A stretch of DNA of 7,424 nt, taken from the NCBI GenBank assembly GCA_017453705.1, contig JAFTEK010000048.1:1-7424 (forward strand), given 5' to 3'. This DNA comes from Treponema sp. Its GTDB lineage: Bacteria; Spirochaetota; Spirochaetia; Treponematales; Treponemataceae. The notes beneath the pieces were generated by a model. It searched no databases. It was not told the DNA's origin and worked only from the letters and a program-made list of their open reading frames with translations. Positions 1 through 4,964 of the stretch are shown here, one piece after another (position 1 is the first letter of the stretch; every line of letters begins with the position of its first letter). The position numbers were made by a program, and so were the translations under genes.

Positions 1-75
1 CGTGTTGTTACGTACATACTTTACAGTTGACAGGGGAACCAGGCTTATCCCTGCCTTCTTCTCAGAATTCTTCAT
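1..75 (-). CDS. 5' end of a gene following phoH; possibly a membrane HD-domain (PgpH-like) protein
   Basis: Seen: an ATG at 75-73 on the minus strand opens a frame that stays open for 25 codons to the window edge. It reads MKNSEKKAGISLVPLST and continues VKYVRNNT. It overlaps the end of phoH by 14 bases in another frame, and a GAGAG lies about 8 bases before the ATG, so translational coupling is plausible. The start is short, basic and hydrophilic, as expected of a cytoplasmic stretch before a first membrane segment. Known: in many bacteria phoH is followed by a 7TM-HD (PgpH/YqfF-type) cyclic-dinucleotide phosphodiesterase and then ybeY. Inference: this gene is probably that HD protein, but 25 residues contain no diagnostic motif. 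The gene assignment is moderately supported and the function is a guess from gene order. Confidence 0.5.
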   Translation of the reverse strand, partial: MKNSEKKAGISLVPLSTVKYVRNNT

Positions 76-1048
76 GCCGTTCACTCTCGTAAGCCTTTAT
101 TATTTTCTTGACCAGAGGATTCCTAACGACATCCTCCGCGTCCAATCTTGCCATTGATATACCGTCCAAGCCCTCCAGCCTCTCCATAGCATCCGCGAGG
201 CCGGATTTGACCCTTCTGGGCAGGTCAACCTGGGTCAGATCCCCGGTGATGAAGAGCTTGGAGCCGTCGCCCATCCTTGTAAGGAACATCTTCATCTGCT
301 CCGGGCTTGTGTTTTGGGCTTCGTCCAGGATTATCGCGCTGGAATTCAGCGTCCGACCCCTCATGTAGGCCAGGGGCGCGGTTTCTATCATGCCGTTCTC
401 CTGAAGCCTTGCGACCGCTTCCCTGTGCAGGATGGAATTCATGGCATCGTAAAGGGGGCGTGTGTAGGGGTCGAGCTTGTCATTCAGGTCGCCGGGCAGG
501 TAGCCAAGGCTTTCCCCTGCCTCCACGACCGGGCGGGTCAGGACGACGCAGCTGATCTTGTGGGTCAAAAGCAGCCTCAGGGCCTCGCATATACAGAGGA
601 ATGTCTTCCCGGAGCCTGCAGGGCCTTCCGCGATCACTATGTCGCTTTTCCGCATCATGGAGACCAGGGCGGCCTGTCCCCTTGTCCTGGGGTAGACCTT
701 TCTCGTCGCACCAGGAACTGATATGGAATTCTGCTCAAAGAAGGCATGGTCGCCGGAACTGATTCTCTCAGGGCTTGTATGCGATATCGCCCCGGAAAGG
801 ACTGATTGTATCAGGTCGCTGTCAGACAGCTCCCCGCTGCCCTGGGCTATTTCGTCCAGTATTGAGTCTATGACAAAACGAAAGCGGCGGACGGCATCTG
901 TGTCGTTTTCTTCTACGGACAGCTCATTGCCGCAGGCGAATATTGGAATTCCCAAGAAATCTTCGATGAGCTTAAGGTTGCTGTCATTGGTTCCGCAAAT
1001 CCGGCAGAGTGCCTCGTTGTCAGGAACCACTATCGTATAGGCCGACAT
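62..1048 (-). CDS. phoH: PhoH-family ATPase (PhoH/YbeZ)
   Basis: This is a cytoplasmic P-loop ATPase of the PhoH/YbeZ family, 328 residues, the usual length. Seen: an N-terminal KH-like segment (about residues 20-65, with LKLIEDFLGIPIFACGNEL), a linker, then the ATPase core. The Walker A motif GPAGSGKT is at 142-149. The family block TRPVVEAGESLGYLPGDLND starts at 171. The Walker B motif IILDEAQN is at 239-246, GDLTQVDLP at 269-277, and the C-terminal DVVRNPLVKKII block at 306-317. All key motifs are intact. Known: YbeZ proteins work with the endoribonuclease YbeY in rRNA maturation and RNA quality control, and some PhoH proteins show helicase activity. It is the first gene of a minus-strand operon and overlaps the next gene by 14 bases. 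There is no Shine-Dalgarno sequence before the ATG, and the predicted transcript start is only about 6-7 bases upstream. Stop codon is TGA. Family assignment is very secure; the physiological role is from the family. Confidence 0.96.
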   Translation of the reverse strand: MSAYTIVVPDNEALCRICGTNDSNLKLIEDFLGIPIFACGNELSVEENDTDAVRRFRFVIDSILDEIAQGSGELSDSDLIQSVLSGAISHTSPERISSGDHAFFEQNSISVPGATRKVYPRTRGQAALVSMMRKSDIVIAEGPAGSGKTFLCICEALRLLLTHKISCVVLTRPVVEAGESLGYLPGDLNDKLDPYTRPLYDAMNSILHREAVARLQENGMIETAPLAYMRGRTLNSSAIILDEAQNTSPEQMKMFLTRMGDGSKLFITGDLTQVDLPRRVKSGLADAMERLEGLDGISMARLDAEDVVRNPLVKKIIKAYESERHEEF

Positions 1049-1061
1049 TATCTAGCTGATT

Positions 1062-1090
1062 ATTGTAATATAGTAAAGGCAATCCGTCAA
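1062..1090 (-). promoter_or_regulatory. Sigma-70-type promoter of phoH
   Basis: Read on the minus strand, TTGACG (1090-1085) is followed after exactly 17 bp by TACAAT (1067-1062). Both boxes match the housekeeping consensus at 5 of 6 positions. The expected transcript start near 1055 would leave a 5' leader of about 6-7 bases before the ATG at 1048. That is too short for a Shine-Dalgarno sequence, and none is visible. Inferred from sequence only. Confidence 0.6.
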
Positions 1091-1108
1091 TATTTGAATT
1101 TATTGGAG

Positions 1109-1137
1109 CTGTTCGGAAACCTCAGTTTTCCGAACAG
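1109..1137. repeat. Perfect palindrome in the phoH/murJ divergent gap
   Basis: The arms CTGTTCGGAAA (1109-1119) and TTTCCGAACAG (1127-1137) are perfect complements of 11 bp around the 7-base loop CCTCAGT. The palindrome lies 19 bp upstream of the phoH -35 box and about 60 bp upstream of the proposed murJ -35 box. It has no T-run after it on either side, so it is not a normal terminator. It could be an operator shared by the two divergent genes or a dispersed intergenic palindrome. The sequence alone does not decide. Confidence 0.6.
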
Positions 1138-1148
1138 GTCGATGGTGA

Positions 1149-1156
1149 GGGGGGGG
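1149..1156 (+). repeat. G8 homopolymer upstream of murJ
   Basis: Eight consecutive G residues lie about 44 bp upstream of the proposed murJ -35 box and 80 bp upstream of the ATG at 1236. Known: in Treponema pallidum, poly-G tracts of this kind upstream of tpr-family promoters vary in length and change transcription. Whether that happens here is inference. The surrounding 1138-1199 is non-coding and G-rich on the plus strand. It also contains the small perfect dyad GGCGAC-G-GTCGCC at 1172-1184. Confidence 0.75.
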
Positions 1157-1199
1157 TAGGTGAAGAGGGCGGGCGACGGTCGCCTGGCGGATTTTCCCC

Positions 1200-1228
1200 T
1201 TGAAACAAGGCCTTCTTTACATTATTCT
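1200..1228 (+). promoter_or_regulatory. Candidate promoter of murJ
   Basis: TTGAAA (1200-1205) is followed after 17 bp by TATTCT (1223-1228), a weaker -10 box (4 of 6). The ATG at 1236 follows after exactly 7 bp, so the transcript would start at or next to the start codon. The -35 box sits inside a small dyad, CCTTG-AAA-CAAGG (1198-1210), which might be an operator or chance. No other good promoter or Shine-Dalgarno sequence is seen before the gene. Confidence 0.42.
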
Positions 1229-1235
1229 TTCTTCT

Positions 1236-2843
1236 ATGCCAAAAAGCAAGCCAGTGTCCGCCGCAAGATCCATGCTTTCCAAGGGGCTTTCCCTTTCGGT
1301 CCTTACGCTTGTTTCAAGAATCCTTGGGCTGGCCAGGGAGATGACAAAGGCCAAGTTCCTGGGGACGTCCGCCCTGGGGGATGCCTTTGGCATTGCTTTC
1401 CAGGTGCCTAACTTCTGCCGCCGTCTTTTCGCTGAGAATTCCGTCTCCGTGGCTTTTATCCCGACTTTCAAGAAATACCTTGTCGCCCAGGAGGACGGGG
1501 AGGGGAAGGCGCGGACGCAGGAGTTCATAAACGCGACGCTCACCCTCGTGAGCTTTATGACCTCCGTGATAGTCTCGCTGGGCATGGTGTTCACGCCGCT
1601 GATACTAAGGGTCTTTTTCCCAGAGGAAAGCGAGGAGGCGTTGGGCGAAGCCATAGTGCTGACGCGGATAATGTTTCCTTACCTTATCGTCATATCGGTC
1701 GCGGCACTTTTTCAGGGAATACTGAACGGGCATAAGATTTTTTCCCCGTCAGGCTTTACGCCCATCCTGCTCAATTCCATAATAATAGCCGCCACATACC
1801 TGCTTTCGCCCCGTATGGCAAACCCTGCCAGGGCCATGTCCGTGGGAGTCATTGTCGGGGGGAGCGTCCAGGCCTTGTTCCAGGTTCCTTTCGTCCTGCG
1901 GTGCGGCTAGCATCTTTCATTCACCGGCCTGGCCAAGGCTTTCTCCAATCCCGGCACCCGGTCAGTCCTTCGCCTTGTGGGGCCGACCGTGATAGGCATG
2001 GCCGCCTATCAGCTCAACGACATAGTGTCATCCGCGCTTGCGACGAGGGCGGGGGAGGGCGTGTACTCGTCCATACAGTATTCTCTGCGCCTGCAGGAGC
2101 TTGTGCTGGGAATCTGCGCCGTCACCGTGAGCACGCTCATCCTGCCCGATTTGACAGGATTCGCCCAGAAGAAGGAATGGAAAAGTTTTTGTTCCATGCT
2201 TACGCAGGCCGTGAAAATCATCTCCCTCATAGCAATCCCCATAAGCTTTTTCTCGCTCATAATGAAGGAGGACATAATAACCCTTGTGTTCAAAGGTGGC
2301 AGGTTTGATGAGAAGTCAATAAAGATGACGGGTGATGTGTTCAGCTTTCACATAGCGGGCCTGCTCTTTATCGCGGTCAACAGGGTCGTCGCGCCTGCCT
2401 TTTATGCCCAGCAGGATACCAAGAGCCCCACTGTGGCGGGGCTTGTCAACTTTGCGGTCAACATGCTGCTTGCGTTCGCCCTTTCGTCCAGGTTCGGGGG
2501 GGCGGGCATAGCCCTTGCGCTTACGGTGGCCAGCCTGGTGAACATGGCCGTCCTGTTTGTGTTCCTGGGCAGGAACCCTGTTATAGACGTGGGAACTGTC
2601 GTCAGGCCCTCTTTGCTGTACATGCTCAAGCTCACCCTTATGTCCCTCGCGGCTTCTGTTCCGGTCTACCTGCTGAGGGACAGGCTGGACGCATGTTTTG
2701 CCGGGGGCGGCAGGCTCTTTTCGCATGGAATTCCGGTATGCCTTTCCGCCATGATGTTCGCCGCCCTGGGCATTTTGATGCTGCTCGCAAGCAGGGACGG
2801 TATCCTGCTCTCCGTGATCCGGCGGCTTCACCGTTCCCGCTGA
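1236..2843 (+). pseudogene. murJ: Lipid II flippase MurJ (MviN), interrupted by one in-frame TAG
   Basis: MurJ moves lipid II across the inner membrane for peptidoglycan synthesis. The frame encodes 535 codons, the normal family length, but codon 225 (1908-1910) is TAG. Both sides are in the same frame and align continuously to the family, so this is a point nonsense change, not a frameshift. Seen: the N-terminal SRILGLAREM (27-36), LGDAFGIAFQVPN (47-59) and CRRLFAE (61-67) carry R28, R34, D49 and R62/R63, which match conserved charged residues of the cavity. After the stop, GPTVIGM (249-255) and YSLRLQEL (282-289) follow; R285 appears to match the essential Arg270 of the E. coli protein. Many hydrophobic segments fit the 14-helix fold. 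The stop falls in the loop between helices 6 and 7, so the N-lobe would end there. The ATG at 1236 is preferred over a TTG at 1200, which lies in the probable -35 box; an ATG at 1272 is possible. The true stop is TGA at 2841-2843. A GTG at 1977 could restart translation but has no Shine-Dalgarno sequence. Sequencing error, nonsense mutation or suppression are all open. Confidence 0.85.
1908..1910 (+). other. In-frame amber (TAG) codon 225 of murJ
   Basis: The context reads CGG TGC GGC TAG CAT CTT TCA. The frame before and after is identical and open. One-base changes would give Gln, Lys, Glu, Leu, Ser, Trp or Tyr. The residue lies in the poorly conserved helix 6-7 loop, so almost any inserted amino acid should be tolerated. 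The five complete stop codons in the window are TGA (four) and TAA (one); none is TAG. Confidence 0.9.
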
Positions 2844-2849
2844 CGGGCA

Positions 2850-2883
2850 TCCCTAAAAACCGGTCAAGCCCGGTTTTTAGGGA
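2850..2883. terminator. Probable bidirectional terminator between murJ and manC
   Basis: TCCCTAAAAACCGG (2850-2863) pairs perfectly over 14 bp with CCGGTTTTTAGGGA (2870-2883) around the loop TCAAGC. The core is a short GC stem flanked by A5 on one side and T5 on the other, the symmetric form expected of a terminator that works in both directions. It starts 6 bases after the murJ stop and lies between two convergent genes. The T-run is inside the extended stem and no further T-run follows, so it may be a modest terminator. Confidence 0.65.
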
Positions 2884-2918
2884 AACGCTGGTTAATATTG
2901 GAGACATAAATCAGCGTT
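2884..2918. repeat. Weaker inverted repeat next to the terminator
   Basis: AACGCTG (2884-2890) is complementary to CAGCGTT (2912-2918), with a 21-base AT-rich loop. GG at 2881-2882 can also pair with CC at 2919-2920 across a one-base bulge, which would compete with the terminator hairpin. The function is unknown; it may be chance. Confidence 0.3.
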
Positions 2919-2928
2919 CCCAGATACA

Positions 2929-3066
2929 ACTACAAAATGTTCCATGAATTCACTACGAAATGTTCTATGAATTCACTACAAAACGTTCTATGAATTCACT
3001 ACGAAATGTTCTATGAATTCATTACAAAATGTTCTATGAATTCACTACGAAATGTTCTATGAATTC
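2929..3066. repeat. Tandem array of six 23-bp units with a 46-bp higher-order period
   Basis: Units start at 2929, 2952, 2975, 2998, 3021 and 3044, with no spacers. Each begins ACTAC (ATTAC in unit 5) and ends TATGAATTC, so there is a GAATTC every 23 bp. Position 6 alternates A, G, A, G, A, G. Units 2, 4 and 6 are identical. Units 1, 3 and 5 share the A but unit 1 has one change (C at position 15), unit 3 one (C at 10) and unit 5 one (T at 2). The real repeat is therefore a 46-bp dimer present three times. The core GAA-ATG-TTC-TAT-GAA-TTC is made of overlapping short dyads. The period is not a multiple of 3 and every frame meets stops, so it is not coding. The array lies downstream of both convergent genes. 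The flank 3067-3100 shows nothing else notable. Confidence 0.97.
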
Positions 3067-3100
3067 ACTGTTGTTTCAACGAGATTTCGCAGCCAACTTT

Positions 3101-4240
3101 TCAAATCCTAGCCAACTCTTTCACTGCCTTGACGACATCACGCATCAGGCCGGATGAGCCTTTCTTCATCACCAGGGCCATGCCGTTTTTTATGACCACG
3201 GTAAGATCGTCCACCCCGCATAGTGCCACGGGAATGTCCGAGTAGACGAAGTTGTTCTTTGAGCTGACCTCCACGGTGGAATCCCCGTTTTTCTCGAAAT
3301 ACTTGCCAAGTGCGTCCCAGCTGCCAACGTCGTCCCAGCGGAATGTCGCCTTTACAGCGGCCGCCCGGTCGGTGCGCTCGGCAACCGATTTGTCCACGGC
3401 TATGGAAGGCACCTTGCCATAGGATTCGTCCATCGACTTCCATTCGCTTACATACCGTATTCCGCCTGTAAACTCCTCCTCCTTGTCCGGTAAGGCCAGG
3501 CCGTCAAAGGCGTTATAGATATCGGGAGCGAGTTTTTTTATCTCGGACAGGAAGAAAGCGCTTGTGAACGCGAACATACCGCTGTTCCAGGCATAGGAGC
3601 CGCTTGCAAGGTAGCTTTTTGCGGTTTCCAAGTCCGGCTTTTCCTTGAAGGACTCTATCCGGGCCACCGTACCGTCGGATGAAAGCTTTTCTCCGGCCTT
3701 GATGTAGCCGTATCCGGTGTCAGGGGAGTTTGGGGGGATGGCAAAGCATACGAAAAAGCCGTTCCTTACCGCCTGTGCCGCCTTCCTGCAGTCGCTTACG
3801 AAGGCTTCTGCCGGGGAAATCACGTGGTCGCTGGCAAGTCCCAGCAGGGTATGGCTCTTGCCGTCCTTAAGCTCCAGCATCCTCGACGCAAGGACGAGGG
3901 GGGCGGATGTATGCCTCTGGAAAGGCTCTGTTACAACGATGAGGTCCTGCTTTAGTTTATTCTCTTCTTCCTGTGAAATCCTGCCGTATAGCCCCTGTAC
4001 GCTATCGGCCGTCTTTTCCAGCAGATCCCTTTTGGTTATGATGATGATTTTTCCGCTGGGTCTTAGAGCGAGGGAGCGGATGATTGACGACTGTATGAAG
4101 GAAACTCCGTCAGGCAGGGACATGAACTGCTTGGGGCTGTCAGGCTTTGACGCGGGCCACAGCCTTTCGCCGATTCCCCCCGCCAATATGATTACGTCCG
4201 TGAATGTGTCCTGGGCTTGTAAAGAGACTTTTTCTTGCAT
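3101..4240 (-). CDS. manC: Mannose-1-phosphate guanylyltransferase (GDP-mannose pyrophosphorylase)
   Basis: This cytoplasmic enzyme makes GDP-mannose and diphosphate from mannose-1-phosphate and GTP, supplying mannose or fucose-type sugars for surface glycans. The protein has 379 residues from the chosen start. Seen: the nucleotide-binding signature LAGGIGERLWPAS (19-31) with PKQF (36-39), ASDHVI (136-141), TGYGYI (175-180), FKEKPD (198-203), WNSGMF (218-223) and WDDVGSW (302-308). All belong to the GMP pyrophosphorylase family. It ends soon after the C-terminal beta-helix-like part (about 325-379), so it lacks the phosphomannose isomerase domain of bifunctional AlgA/ManC-type enzymes; that step must be encoded elsewhere. 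The ATG at 4240 is chosen over an upstream in-frame ATG at 4315 because the conserved fold starts near residue 14 and the extra 25 codons cross the promoter. No Shine-Dalgarno sequence precedes it. It is divergent from rpe and convergent with murJ. Stop is TGA. Confidence 0.94.
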   Translation of the reverse strand: MQEKVSLQAQDTFTDVIILAGGIGERLWPASKPDSPKQFMSLPDGVSFIQSSIIRSLALRPSGKIIIITKRDLLEKTADSVQGLYGRISQEEENKLKQDLIVVTEPFQRHTSAPLVLASRMLELKDGKSHTLLGLASDHVISPAEAFVSDCRKAAQAVRNGFFVCFAIPPNSPDTGYGYIKAGEKLSSDGTVARIESFKEKPDLETAKSYLASGSYAWNSGMFAFTSAFFLSEIKKLAPDIYNAFDGLALPDKEEEFTGGIRYVSEWKSMDESYGKVPSIAVDKSVAERTDRAAAVKATFRWDDVGSWDALGKYFEKNGDSTVEVSSKNNFVYSDIPVALCGVDDLTVVIKNGMALVMKKGSSGLMRDVVKAVKELARI

Positions 4241-4247
4241 AAAGCTT

Positions 4248-4276
4248 ATTTTATTGTAAATGAGGGGCTTTGTAAA
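4248..4276 (-). promoter_or_regulatory. Promoter of manC, predicted leaderless
   Basis: On the minus strand TTTACA (4276-4271), a 17-bp spacer and TAAAAT (4253-4248) each match consensus at 5 of 6 positions. Seven bases separate the -10 box from the ATG at 4240, so transcription should begin at or beside the start codon. A competing -10, TACAAT (4258-4253), lacks a good -35 at the right distance. Confidence 0.6.
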
Positions 4277-4298
4277 CCTGTGCCCGCTATGGTTTACA
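4271..4298. promoter_or_regulatory. Inverted repeat joining the divergent manC and rpe promoters
   Basis: TGTAAACC (4271-4278) and GGTTTACA (4291-4298) are perfect 8-bp inverted arms, 12 bp apart. Each arm contains the TTTACA -35 box of one of the two outward-facing promoters, so the whole control region is a near mirror image. It could be an operator for a dimeric regulator affecting both genes, or simply two similar -35 boxes with shared flanking bases. Confidence 0.5.
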
Positions 4299-4321
4299 TT
4301 AAAGCCTGCTTTCACTAGAAT
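4293..4321 (+). promoter_or_regulatory. Promoter of the rpe operon, predicted leaderless
   Basis: TTTACA (4293-4298), a 17-bp spacer and TAGAAT (4316-4321) each match consensus at 5 of 6 positions. Exactly 7 bases lie between the -10 box and the ATG at 4329. The upstream in-frame ATG at 4320 overlaps the -10 box and would not be transcribed, which decides the start of rpe. Confidence 0.65.
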
Positions 4322-4328
4322 GGTATAT

Positions 4329-4964
4329 ATGAAACAGAAGCACTACCTGTCTCCGTCTTTGCTTTCGGCGGACTTCGCGGACCTGGCCTCCTCATTGGGG
4401 CTTGTTGGAAAGAGGGGGGGGGACTTTGTGCACATTGATGTGATGGACGGGCATTTTGTCCCGCAGATTACTTTTGGCGAGCCGGTCATCAAGTCCATAC
4501 GCAGGGTGTCATCCCTTCCCTTTGACGTGCACCTGATGATAGAAAAACCTGAGTCCCACATCCAATCCTACATAGATTGCGGCGCTGATTTTATTACTTT
4601 CCATCAGGAGGCCACGAGCCACGCCGACCGCTGTGTGCAGATGATCCATCAGGCCGGGAAGAAGGCTGGCATAGCAATCTGCCCCGCCACCCCTGTGAGC
4701 AGCATAGGGCTGTTGCTTCCTTATGTGGATATAGTTCTGGTTATGACCGTTAACCCCGGCTGGGGAGGGCAGAAACTTATCCCCTATACGCTTGAAAAAG
4801 TCCGGGAACTTGCCGATATACAGAGGGAAAAGGACTTTAAGTTCCTTATTTCTGTAGACGGCGGGGTTAACCCGGATACGCTTAAGCCTCTCCTTGACGC
4901 AGGGGTGGACGTGCTTGTGTCCGGCTCCTCGTTTTTCAAGGGAGAGTTGAAGTGGTCAAACTGA
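4329..4964 (+). CDS. rpe: Ribulose-phosphate 3-epimerase
   Basis: This cytoplasmic TIM-barrel enzyme interconverts ribulose-5-phosphate and xylulose-5-phosphate in the pentose phosphate pathway. It has 211 residues, a little short of the usual 215-225. Seen: LSPSLLSADF (7-16) with S10; FVHIDVMDGHFVP (33-45) with metal ligands H35 and D37; FDVHLMIEKP (65-74) with H68; MTVNPGWGGQ (139-148); SVDGGVN (175-181) with catalytic D177; and the phosphate-binding VSGSSFF (197-203). All catalytic residues are present. The ATG at 4329 fits the predicted transcript start and the family start; in-frame ATGs at 4260 and 4320 are upstream of or in the promoter. The end overlaps the next gene by 13 bases, so the two are probably coupled. 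Codons 29-32 contain a G9 run, so length change there would inactivate the gene. Stop is TGA. Confidence 0.96.
   Translation: MKQKHYLSPSLLSADFADLASSLGLVGKRGGDFVHIDVMDGHFVPQITFGEPVIKSIRRVSSLPFDVHLMIEKPESHIQSYIDCGADFITFHQEATSHADRCVQMIHQAGKKAGIAICPATPVSSIGLLLPYVDIVLVMTVNPGWGGQKLIPYTLEKVRELADIQREKDFKFLISVDGGVNPDTLKPLLDAGVDVLVSGSSFFKGELKWSN
4414..4422 (+). repeat. G9 homopolymer inside rpe
   Basis: Nine consecutive G residues encode the end of Arg29 (AGG), Gly30, Gly31 and the first base of Asp32. It is the longest homopolymer in the window. Gain or loss of one G would shift the frame just before the metal-binding HIDVMDG motif. Shorter G7 runs occur at 2496-2502 in murJ and at 6532-6538 in the last gene. 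Confidence 0.9.

Noticed and set aside
314..721. Plus-strand frame opposite phoH
   Set aside because: It is antisense to the conserved ATPase core and has no recognisable features.
1908..1910. Genome-wide reassignment of TAG to an amino acid
   Set aside because: Only one TAG occurs in about 2,000 codons of otherwise intact genes. A reassigned codon should be more frequent. A single suppressed or mutated codon is simpler.
1901..2308. Open frame overlapping the murJ interruption
   Set aside because: It is in another frame from MurJ on both sides, has no family resemblance, and covers sequence that clearly encodes MurJ in the normal frame. It does not indicate a frameshift.
2316..2831. Long minus-strand frame opposite murJ
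   Set aside because: It is antisense to conserved MurJ sequence, with no recognisable domain or ribosome binding site.
2929..3066. CRISPR array
   Set aside because: The 23-bp units are directly adjacent with no spacers, and there are no cas genes nearby.
2884..3070. Insertion sequence remnant or mobile element end
   Set aside because: There is no transposase fragment, and no terminal inverted repeats or target duplication could be seen around the array.
3101..4240. Bifunctional GDP-mannose pyrophosphorylase / phosphomannose isomerase
   Set aside because: The protein ends at 379 residues and lacks the C-terminal cupin isomerase domain.
4241..4315. N-terminal extension of manC to the ATG at 4315
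   Set aside because: It crosses a good promoter and lies before the conserved fold; the ATG at 4240 fits better.
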